Shown here: positions 29,986 to 36,736 of the stretch, in pieces
Layout of the letters: each line of letters opens with the position of its first letter
Numbering within the stretch: the first letter of the stretch is position 1
DNA from: Candidatus Bipolaricaulota bacterium
GTDB taxonomy: Bacteria > Bipolaricaulota > Bipolaricaulia > M55B111
Reading direction: 5' to 3'
DNA length: 36,736 nt
NCBI GenBank assembly: GCA_018400715.1
Contig: JAGYME010000012.1
Span: 1 to 36,736, forward strand
Translations under genes and position numbers: made by a program
Notes under the pieces: generated by a model
What the model saw: the letters and a program-made list of their open reading frames with translations, nothing else
Database searches by the model: none
Told to the model about the DNA's origin: nothing

Positions 29986-31875
29986 TCAACTTTCTTCTTC
30001 TCCAACCCTAGTCCGCCGGTCCTCCGTTAAATCCTCTAAGCCCAACCTCCTCAGCGTCTCCTCCCGCGGGACTCCCTTCTCGTCCCACCCCATCAGGGAG
30101 TAAAATTCGCTCAACATCTTCTTCAGTTCTACCACTGAGCCCTCGGCCGGCCCCTCCTCTATCTTCTCGTCCGTAAACTTTTCGGGCAGCGTATCATCTC
30201 CTGCCGTCAATCCCCGGGAGATATTAAATTCCCTTTCCGCGGTGATGATCCTCTCGCCCGCCTGCAGCAGCTCGGAAGTCCCGATTTCCTCGCCCAGCAC
30301 GTCAGAAGTTAGCCTCGCCGTCAGTGACAGGTCGTAGTCTTCGACAAGGGAGAGTAACGGCACCTTGCATATCCCCAACGAATCTACGACCGCGCTGACT
30401 ATCGCCGACTGCCTGACCAGTTCGGGCTTTCCCTCCTCGGATAGCCGGTCCGCGGCCTCGGCGACTCCCAGTAGTTCCTCCGCCTCCGCGGGAGTGAAGC
30501 TGTACTCGGGTCTGGCGTATATCGTGGTGAAGTCTCCCCCTCGACTTCCGATCGCGTAGCCTAGAGCTGAGGCCTTAAACCCGCGTGGGTCCATGGCAGT
30601 CATCGCCAGGCCTTTTACGTGGTAGGCGTATTTCTCCGCCTCCCCGCCGATCTCCCTCCCCGCTCGTTTCAAACCCTTGCTCAACGTCCTCCCCAGCCAT
30701 CCGTCCCCCTGTCCTATCATCTCTACCAGACCTTCCATGGCCTCCCTGTTCCCCCAGCTGAGCTCGAGACCGTCCGCCCCGTCTTTATCCAGGATTCCCC
30801 TGTCGAAGAGGTCCATCGCGAAACCGATTAGCCCGCCGGTATCCACCGAGTCCAGACCTAGCTCGTTACACCTGTTGTGAAGGTGGATGGACTCCAGAGC
30901 GTCGGAATTACCAACTTTTGGACCCAGGGCGACGAGGGGTTCGAAGTGGGGTCGTTCGGCGACCTCTCCCTCGTGTTCCCCTCTGGTAATTTTGACCTCG
31001 GCGCTGCAATGGATAGGGCAGCGATAGCACGTCGTAGACTCCTTCGGGAGGTCCTTGAAACTGGAACCGTCAGCCTTATCCACGTCCTCGTACTGTGTCT
31101 GGCGATAGTTCTTCACCGAGCTCGCTCCCATGTCGTCAACCCATTTTACTGACGTGGTATCGGCGTACTGGGACCACTCCTCGTATTCTGGGTCCGTAGT
31201 TACGTCGGCAAGAAAGTCCTTTATCGGGTCCGTATTCTCGAAGTCCCTGCCCACCTCGAAAGGTCCCCGTCCGACCGCAATCGCCTTCAAGTTCTTTGAA
31301 CCCATGACTGCACCCATGCCGGTCCTTCCGGCTGCGTGTCCGTCGTCGAACAGTACGCAGGAGATCGCTACCCCGTTCTCCCCGGCCGGACCGATAGTAC
31401 CGACGACCGGGTTTGTATCTGACTTCTCTCTCACTGCCTCCCGCGCCTCCGTAGTTTCGGTCCCCCAGATATCGGTGGCGCTTTTTATCTCGACCTCCCC
31501 GTCCTCGACCGACAGGTAAACAGGCTCCTCCGCACGCCCCTTTACGATAAGTGAGAAGATTCCGTTCTGTCTCAACCGGGCCCCCGCGTAACCGCCGACG
31601 TTCGAACTGCCGATGAACCCGGTGAGGGGAGAAATAGAGCTGAGGTGGAGCCGGGAGGAAGAGTACACCTTACTTCCGGTCAAGGCCCCCGGGGAGAAGA
31701 CGATGACGTTTTCCGGGTCGAGCGGACGTACCGTCCGGTCCAGGTGTTTCAGCAGGTAGTGAATGTTGAACCCCCGCCCGCCGAGGTAATCCCGGAGGAC
31801 GTATTCATCCGGTTTTCTTTCCTGGACCGTTCCTGCGGTAAGATCGATCTCAACTATCCTGCCCTGATCAGTCAA
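29986..31875 (-). CDS. aldehyde:ferredoxin oxidoreductase (tungsten type)
   Basis: The 629-residue protein matches the AOR family. Near the N-terminus are IDLTAGTV, YLGGRGFNIHYLL and FSPGALTG. AGRTGMGAVMGSKNLKAIAV is at 182-201. The 4Fe-4S ligands are Cys283, Cys286 and Cys290 in CYRCPIHC, with a late Cys in DSLGICKV. These enzymes use a tungsten (or molybdenum) bis-pterin cofactor to oxidise aldehydes to acids with ferredoxin as acceptor, typical of anaerobes. The substrate is unknown; aldehydes from amino-acid fermentation are a reasonable guess given the hut and peptide-import neighbours. The start is TTG at 31875, after GGAGGCGAG. Confidence 0.92.
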   Translation of the reverse strand: MTDQGRIVEIDLTAGTVQERKPDEYVLRDYLGGRGFNIHYLLKHLDRTVRPLDPENVIVFSPGALTGSKVYSSSRLHLSSISPLTGFIGSSNVGGYAGARLRQNGIFSLIVKGRAEEPVYLSVEDGEVEIKSATDIWGTETTEAREAVREKSDTNPVVGTIGPAGENGVAISCVLFDDGHAAGRTGMGAVMGSKNLKAIAVGRGPFEVGRDFENTDPIKDFLADVTTDPEYEEWSQYADTTSVKWVDDMGASSVKNYRQTQYEDVDKADGSSFKDLPKESTTCYRCPIHCSAEVKITRGEHEGEVAERPHFEPLVALGPKVGNSDALESIHLHNRCNELGLDSVDTGGLIGFAMDLFDRGILDKDGADGLELSWGNREAMEGLVEMIGQGDGWLGRTLSKGLKRAGREIGGEAEKYAYHVKGLAMTAMDPRGFKASALGYAIGSRGGDFTTIYARPEYSFTPAEAEELLGVAEAADRLSEEGKPELVRQSAIVSAVVDSLGICKVPLLSLVEDYDLSLTARLTSDVLGEEIGTSELLQAGERIITAEREFNISRGLTAGDDTLPEKFTDEKIEEGPAEGSVVELKKMLSEFYSLMGWDEKGVPREETLRRLGLEDLTEDRRTRVGEEES

Positions 31876-31897
31876 AATTCTCGCCTCCAGCCGTCTC

Positions 31898-31923
31898 CGG
31901 GGGCGGAGACCCCTCCGCCCCCG
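31898..31923. terminator. GC-rich 11-bp hairpin between binding protein and AOR
   Basis: C plus GGGGGCGGAG (31898-31908) pairs with CTCCGCCCCC plus G (31913-31923) around an ACCC loop, a perfect and very stable stem. No T tract follows on either strand, so it is more likely a transcript-stabilising or partially terminating structure than a full intrinsic terminator. It could raise the binding-protein mRNA level relative to AOR. Confidence 0.5.
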
Positions 31924-31930
31924 ATAAGAC

Positions 31931-33469
31931 TTACGTTAATTTAACAAAGCGTAGTTCGTGTGAGCCGTTTCTTACTTCCCAGAAGTCCTTTACGTTCTTT
32001 CTCGCTGCTCCGTATGAGGACTGGTGGAAGGGGATAACGGCTGGGCCGTGATCCCTGATGATCCTCTGAATGTTCGTAAAGTGCTTCTGCCTTACTTCCG
32101 GTTTTACCGTAGTCGAAGCCAGATCGATTTCCTTGTCCAACTCCTCGTTGTGGTAGTGTCCTTCGTTCCAGGGTCCGTCGCTCCTGTAGGCTAGTCTGAG
32201 CACGTCGAGGATATTTACCCTGTGTGCCCACTGGGTAACTGTCATGTTGGCTTTTAGCCAGTACTTAGAGAAGTATACGTCGGAGTTTGAGCCTTCGAGT
32301 TTTATATCTATCCCCGCCGGCCGGACTATCTGTTGGAAGTTCAATGCCGTGTCCGGGCACGGAGGTATATTTGTCGGGTAGTTCAACTTCATCTCCAGCC
32401 CGTTTCCATGGCCCGCTTCGGCGAGTAGGCTCTTTGCCTTTTCTATGTTCTGTTTGCGCGTACCCAGGTCCGTGTACCACTTGTAAGTGGGGGCGATCGG
32501 CTGGTCGTGTCCCAGTTCGCCAAACCCGGAGAGCACTGACTCCAGCATGAACCGCCTGTCCGTCGCGTACTTTACGGCCAGACGGACGCGGTTGTCGTCA
32601 AATGGCGGCCTGTCAGTCCTCATGCTGATCGGTGCCTGGAAGCCACCAGAGGCGTAAGAAGTGTAGACGTCGGGGTCCTTGTCGAGGCGCTTAAAGTCTG
32701 ACAGGGTGACCTTGGACAATACGTCCACGTCACCTGACTGAAGCATCAAACGTTTCGTCGCTGACTCCGGCACTAGGACGAAATGCAGTTCGTCCACGAA
32801 GGGAACGTCGGGCAGGAAGTAGTCCGGGTTCCGCTCCATGATCATTTTCTCGCCCTGTACGTAGTCGGTAATCTTGAACGCTCCCGTTCCCGTGGGCTTC
32901 TTTTCGCCGTACTTCTGGTAGTCGAAGTCATGGGAGATGATCGAAGTGTTGTAGTCGTAGAAGTTGAGGTCAAAGTCGGGGTCCGGTTTTGTCAGGTAGA
33001 ATTTAGTCCTATAACGGTCGACCTCTTCAATCTTCTTGACGTTCGAAAACAGTGATTTTGCCGGGGACCCGAGGTCGGGATCCATTATCCGTTCTACGGT
33101 AAACTTCAGGTCGGTGGAGGTCAGTTCCGTCCCGTGGTGGAACTTCACGCCCTCCCTGAGCTTAAACGTCCATTCGCTTCGGTCCTGAGAGTAATTATAA
33201 TCTTCTACCAGAGAGTTCGTCCGCACGTTCTCAGGCCCATCAAGCCGAAATAGGTAGTCGGTAAAGGCTCCCGCCATTACCTGACCCGGTGAGTCCCCGA
33301 GCAAGCCGGGGTTTATGCTGATCGGTGGTCTAACGCCGACCTTGACCACCTTCTTTCCTGATTGCGCCCTGCCTGAAAAGGACCACAGGCCGGACAGTGA
33401 AACCGCTGCTCCGGTAATCGCGGCGTCTCTGAGAAATTTCCTCCGTGAAATTTTCCGACTGTCTGTCAT
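31931..33469 (-). CDS. oligopeptide-type ABC substrate-binding protein, Tat signal
   Basis: The 512-residue protein belongs to solute-binding family 5, which binds peptides, nickel or similar ligands. A twin-arginine signal SRRKFLRDAA (residues 8-17) precedes a hydrophobic stretch ending near GRAQS, so export folded by Tat is predicted. No lipobox Cys is seen. Family features include DRSEWTFKLREGVKFHHGTELTSTDLKFTVERI and KYATDRRFMLESVLSGFG. It follows the ATPase gene by 76 nt, with AGGAGGT before ATG. In many dpp/opp operons the binding protein comes first; here it is last. Ligand cannot be told from sequence, but peptides are likely. Confidence 0.9.
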   Translation of the reverse strand: MTDSRKISRRKFLRDAAITGAAVSLSGLWSFSGRAQSGKKVVKVGVRPPISINPGLLGDSPGQVMAGAFTDYLFRLDGPENVRTNSLVEDYNYSQDRSEWTFKLREGVKFHHGTELTSTDLKFTVERIMDPDLGSPAKSLFSNVKKIEEVDRYRTKFYLTKPDPDFDLNFYDYNTSIISHDFDYQKYGEKKPTGTGAFKITDYVQGEKMIMERNPDYFLPDVPFVDELHFVLVPESATKRLMLQSGDVDVLSKVTLSDFKRLDKDPDVYTSYASGGFQAPISMRTDRPPFDDNRVRLAVKYATDRRFMLESVLSGFGELGHDQPIAPTYKWYTDLGTRKQNIEKAKSLLAEAGHGNGLEMKLNYPTNIPPCPDTALNFQQIVRPAGIDIKLEGSNSDVYFSKYWLKANMTVTQWAHRVNILDVLRLAYRSDGPWNEGHYHNEELDKEIDLASTTVKPEVRQKHFTNIQRIIRDHGPAVIPFHQSSYGAARKNVKDFWEVRNGSHELRFVKLT

Positions 33470-33545
33470 TTTACCTCCTGTTTTGTGTTAAAAAGGACCT
33501 ACCTTCGGTTAGAGAGTAATAAAAATATTGAATTAGCTCCAGAAA

Positions 33546-35597
33546 TCATGCCGATAAGACCGGCTCCACCTCATTTAGTTCCTCCTTCGGGATGTGACAG
33601 AGTATCTTGTGGTCCCCTTCACTCCTGTTAGGGGGTGCCTCGCGCTCGCATACCTCCCCTACCTTTCTCGGGCACCTCGTGTGAAAGACGCACCCTGACG
33701 GCGGGTTTACCGCCGAGGGGACCGAGCCCGTCAGCCTGATCCGCTTTCTCTCCAGCCTGGGGTCGGGTACGGGAATGGCCGAAAGGAGCGCCTCCGTATA
33801 TGGGTGGTAGGGGGGTTGAAATATGTCCTCGGTGGCGCCGAACTCGACTACGTGGCCGAGGTACATAACGGCGATGTAGTCGCTGATGTGTCGGACCACG
33901 CTAAGGTCGTGGGAGATGAACAGGTAACTTGTCTCCCAGCCGTCCTGAAGGTCCAAAAGCAGGTTGAGTATCGTCGCCTGCACGGATACGTCGAGGCTGG
34001 AGGTGGGCTCGTCGTGCAGGACGAGAGCGGGGTTTGTCGCGAACGCTCTGGCTACCGCCACCCTCTGCTTTTGCCCGCCGGAGAGCTGATCGGGGAACCT
34101 CACCGCAAGTCCTGGCGTCAGGCCGACGGCCCTCAGCAGGTCGACGGTCTTTTGTGGGATCTCCTCCGAGGTAAAGTCTCCATGCATGACCAGCGGTCTA
34201 GCTATCGCCTGTCCCACTGTCCTCTTGGGGTTGAGCGTCGATCGGGGGTCCTGAAAGACTATTTGAATCCGTTTTAAGGTCTCCCTGGAGCGGCGGGAGA
34301 CGGACCTATTTATCTCCTCTCCGTTAAAGTGAATCAGGCCCTCGGTAGCCTCGTTTAGCCCGATAATTGTCCTCGCCAGGGTGGTCTTGCCACAGCCAGA
34401 CTCTCCGACGATACCTATCGTCTGACCCTTCTCCAGGGTTAGGTCGACGCCACTCACAGCCCGCACGGGCTGGCTCTCCACGCCGGGAAGCCAGCTCCCG
34501 CCCCCTCCGAAGTACTTCTTCAGGTCCTTGACCTCGAGGATCGGTACCCCTCCTTTTCCTCCGGGCGTCTCCTCCCATACCGGCTGACCTCCCCTCCTAG
34601 TCTCCTCTTCTGCCGTGGGCGTAGCGTTGGTGATCGGGGCGAAGTGGCACCTCGCCCTGTGACCCTCGCCCGTCTCCTCCAGGTCGGGATCCTCCTCGAA
34701 GCAGACCTCTTTCCGGTAAGGACACCTGGTGTTGAAGTTGCAGCCCGCCGGGAGGTCGGTCAGATCGACCATCGACCCGGGGACCTCCTGCAGGGAACCC
34801 TTTCTGCCTTCGGGGTCGGGTATGGATCGTAACAGGAGTTTCGTGTAGGGGTGGTGCTGTTTGGCAAACAGGTCGTCTATGCTCGATTCCTCGACTATCT
34901 GGCCGGCGTACATGACCTCTACGGCGTCGCCTACCCTGGCGATTACCCCGAGGTCGTGGGTGATGTAGAGGAAGGCGGAGTTTAGTTCGTCCTTCAACTC
35001 CTCCACTATGTCAAGGATTCTTGCCTCGGTTGTCACGTCCAGGTTGGTGGTCGGCTCGTCCATGATGAGAAGTTCCGGTTTACCCATCAGTCCCGCGGCG
35101 ATTCCGACCCTCTGTCTCATACCCCCGGAGAGCTCGTGGGGGTAGCGGTTGATTATGTCCTCCGGGTCCCTGATGTGTACGCGGTCAAACAGCTCGATCG
35201 TCCCCTTTCTCGCCTCCTTCCTTGTGGCGAGGTCGTGGGCCGTCGCCACCTCGATCACCTGCTCGCCGACGGGAAGGGACGGGTTCAGGGAGGCGGTCGG
35301 GTCCTGATAGATCATACCCAGGTGGCGCCCCCATACCTCTTCCATCTCGGCGTTAGTCTTTTCCTCTAAGTCCTCGCCGTTGAAGATGATCTGGCCCCCG
35401 GTTATCTCACCGTTGGGGTCCAAATACTTCATGATCGTAAACGCAAGGGTGCTCTTTCCGCAGCCGGACTCTCCGACTACTCCTCTAACTTCGCCCGGAA
35501 AAACTTTCAAGTTTACGTTGTTTAGAGCCCTGACGTCAGCACGGTCCGTCCGGTATACGACTTCCAGGTCGACTATCTCCAGTATTGGTCCGGCCAT
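33546..35597 (-). CDS. fused double ATPase of oligopeptide ABC importer (DppD-DppF type)
   Basis: The 683-residue protein contains two complete ABC domains normally made as separate DppD/OppD and DppF/OppF subunits. Domain 1 (about 1-330) has Walker A GESGCGKST at 42-50, signature LSGGMRQRV at 156-164 and LLIMDEPTTNLD. It ends in the Cys-rich oligopeptide motif CNFNTRCPYRKEVC (286-299). Domain 2 (about 352-683) has GESGCGKTT at 398-406, LSGGQKQRV at 505-513, LVLHDEPTSSLD and a second motif CVFHTRCPRKVGEVC. The linker is about 320-350. Both sites look active. Its ATG overlaps the dppC stop by one base. It powers peptide uptake at the inner membrane. Confidence 0.94.
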   Translation of the reverse strand: MAGPILEIVDLEVVYRTDRADVRALNNVNLKVFPGEVRGVVGESGCGKSTLAFTIMKYLDPNGEITGGQIIFNGEDLEEKTNAEMEEVWGRHLGMIYQDPTASLNPSLPVGEQVIEVATAHDLATRKEARKGTIELFDRVHIRDPEDIINRYPHELSGGMRQRVGIAAGLMGKPELLIMDEPTTNLDVTTEARILDIVEELKDELNSAFLYITHDLGVIARVGDAVEVMYAGQIVEESSIDDLFAKQHHPYTKLLLRSIPDPEGRKGSLQEVPGSMVDLTDLPAGCNFNTRCPYRKEVCFEEDPDLEETGEGHRARCHFAPITNATPTAEEETRRGGQPVWEETPGGKGGVPILEVKDLKKYFGGGGSWLPGVESQPVRAVSGVDLTLEKGQTIGIVGESGCGKTTLARTIIGLNEATEGLIHFNGEEINRSVSRRSRETLKRIQIVFQDPRSTLNPKRTVGQAIARPLVMHGDFTSEEIPQKTVDLLRAVGLTPGLAVRFPDQLSGGQKQRVAVARAFATNPALVLHDEPTSSLDVSVQATILNLLLDLQDGWETSYLFISHDLSVVRHISDYIAVMYLGHVVEFGATEDIFQPPYHPYTEALLSAIPVPDPRLERKRIRLTGSVPSAVNPPSGCVFHTRCPRKVGEVCEREAPPNRSEGDHKILCHIPKEELNEVEPVLSA

Positions 35598-36472
35598 TAG
35601 CGTTCACCTCCGGTTACCTCTTCCAGTCCCTCGGCGAGGAAGTTGGCGCCGAGGACCAGAGACGCGATCGCCAGGGCGGGGAATATCGCCAGCCAGGGCG
35701 CGGTCTGAAGGTAGTTGCGCGACTCGCTTATCATCAGTCCCCAGTCGGGCGTCGGGGGCTGGACGCCGAGGCCTAAAAACCCCAGCGAGGCGCTCAGGAA
35801 TATGGAATAGGCAAACCTTATTGCCGCCTCTACCCCCAATGTATCCAGGATGTTTGGCAGGATCTCCGAGACCATAATGTAGAGGTTAGATTCACCTCTG
35901 ACCCGGGCCGCTTCGACGAACTCCTGGTTCTTCACCTGGAGCGTGGCCGAGCGGGCCACCCTGCCGATCCTCGGTATGTGGGCGATGCCGATAACGATGA
36001 TCACGTTGATCGTCCCCGGTCCGAGGACGCCGAGGACGAACATGGCGATGAGGAGGGCGGGAAAGGACATCAATATGTCCATTGCTCTGCCGAGAACCTC
36101 CTCGGCCCACCCCCCGAAGTAGCCCGCGGACAGCCCCAGGAGGGTCCCTCCGACCAGTCCCAGGAAGGTGGCGGACAGGGCGAGCGAGAATGCCGTGCGA
36201 CTTCCGGCCACGACCCTGGTGAATACGTCACGTCCCCAGCGGTCGGTCCCGAACGGATGGGTCAACGACGGACCCTGGAACCTGTCGCTTGAGAAGTCCG
36301 TGGGGCCGTAAGGGGTCAAAAACGGGGCAAATATCGAGATTATTACCCAGGCGAGGATGATGATCAGTCCGGCCAGACCGAGTGGCTTGCGCCGCAGTCG
36401 GACGATGTAAGAAAGACCGTTCTTCGTCCTCTCCCAGAGGTTTGGGGCCAGGTTCGGGTTTTCCTGTGACAT
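35597..36472 (-). CDS. dppC: oligopeptide ABC importer permease, DppC type
   Basis: The 291-residue permease has a short cytoplasmic N-terminus, a first helix (LAGLIIILAWVIISIFAPFL) and a C-terminal five-helix BPD_transp_1 domain. The DppC markers PYGPTDFSSDRFQGPSLTHP, FGTDRWGRDVFTRV and the EAA-loop EAARVRGESNLYIMVSEILPN are visible. It forms the translocation channel with DppB. TAATG overlaps link it to both dppB upstream and the fused ATPase downstream. Substrate follows from the binding protein, most likely peptides. Confidence 0.93.
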   Translation of the reverse strand: MSQENPNLAPNLWERTKNGLSYIVRLRRKPLGLAGLIIILAWVIISIFAPFLTPYGPTDFSSDRFQGPSLTHPFGTDRWGRDVFTRVVAGSRTAFSLALSATFLGLVGGTLLGLSAGYFGGWAEEVLGRAMDILMSFPALLIAMFVLGVLGPGTINVIIVIGIAHIPRIGRVARSATLQVKNQEFVEAARVRGESNLYIMVSEILPNILDTLGVEAAIRFAYSIFLSASLGFLGLGVQPPTPDWGLMISESRNYLQTAPWLAIFPALAIASLVLGANFLAEGLEEVTGGER

Positions 36473-36736
36473 TAGCCTTCACCTCTGCTGTAACGAATTC
36501 TGGGGTCGAGGAACGTGTACAGGATATCGGTCCCAAAGTTTACCGTGATATAGGTGGCGACGACGAAGAGGAGTCCGGCCTCCATGACGGGGACGTCCCG
36601 GTGCTGTATCGCGTTGAGGACGAGTCGGGCCACTCCGGGGTAACCAAATGTTGCCTCGACGACGACGGCGCCGCCCAACAGCCAACCCAGGTTGATGGCG
36701 ATTACCGTCACCGCAGGAAGCAGGGCGTTACGGAGT
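36472..36736 (-). CDS. dppB: oligopeptide ABC importer permease, DppB type (C-terminal part)
   Basis: The open frame enters from the right edge as LRNALLPAVTVIAINLGW. It continues through LLGGAVVVEATFGYPGVARLVLNAI and VVATYITVNFGTDILYTFLDPRIRY to the stop at 36472. These are the last helices and typical C-terminus of DppB/OppB, whose EAA loop ends in RNALLP. About 87 residues are visible and the N-terminal part lies outside the window. The stop overlaps the dppC start by one base, so the permease pair is translationally coupled. Confidence 0.93.
   Translation of the reverse strand, partial: LRNALLPAVTVIAINLGWLLGGAVVVEATFGYPGVARLVLNAIQHRDVPVMEAGLLFVVATYITVNFGTDILYTFLDPRIRYSRGEG

Overview
The window is bacterial. 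It has a sigma-70 family factor, Shine-Dalgarno sequences ahead of most genes, and several TTG start codons. A signal-peptide protein with beta-barrel character ending in Trp points to a two-membrane envelope. Several genes look archaeal by motif: OMP decarboxylase, the ATCase regulatory chain, a MetX-CBS fusion, and an SMC-ScpA-ScpB set. Proteins are acidic and G+C is moderate. This fits a deep-branching, possibly anaerobic or halophilic bacterium. A Bipolaricaulota/Acetothermia/KB1-like lineage is one guess from gene content only.

Layout, left to right. 1-3876 (minus): pyrimidine operon pyrF-pyrE-pyrB-pyrI-pyrK-pyrC, with pyrC cut by the window edge. 3966-4796 (minus): sigma factor, divergent from a DMT transporter at 4971. 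6326-8754 (plus): a DUF89 protein and metX-CBS. 8759-13193 (minus): a PadR-led operon of regulator, membrane-anchored unknown, MacB-type ATPase, permease and predicted outer-membrane barrel. 13503-18650 (plus): ferritin-like protein, a coiled-coil envelope protein, then smc-scpA-scpB. 18643-23126 (minus): ahcY, a split two-gene permease, a DUF5320 protein and an ABC-2 exporter. 23405-36736 (minus): histidine degradation (hutH, hutU, ftcD, hutI), a tungsten aldehyde oxidoreductase, and an oligopeptide importer with a Tat-type binding protein and a fused double ATPase.

The right half reads as peptide and histidine catabolism. The importer brings in peptides. HutH, HutU, HutI and FtcD convert histidine to glutamate plus formimino-tetrahydrofolate. 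The ferredoxin-linked oxidoreductase could handle aldehydes from amino-acid breakdown. MetX and AhcY belong to methionine and the methyl cycle.

The least explained DNA is in the spacers. Two gene-free stretches (5883-6325 and 25564-26323) carry mosaics of 7-9 bp quasi-tandem words. The same word families occur in the same order and orientation relative to transcription in both. A 19-nt element is shared at 18 of 19 positions in inverted chromosomal orientation. The second spacer also holds a roughly 200-bp element with paired hairpins resembling non-autonomous IS200/IS605 ends. The other notable signal is an 842-residue SMC whose two coiled-coil arms are each about half the usual length.
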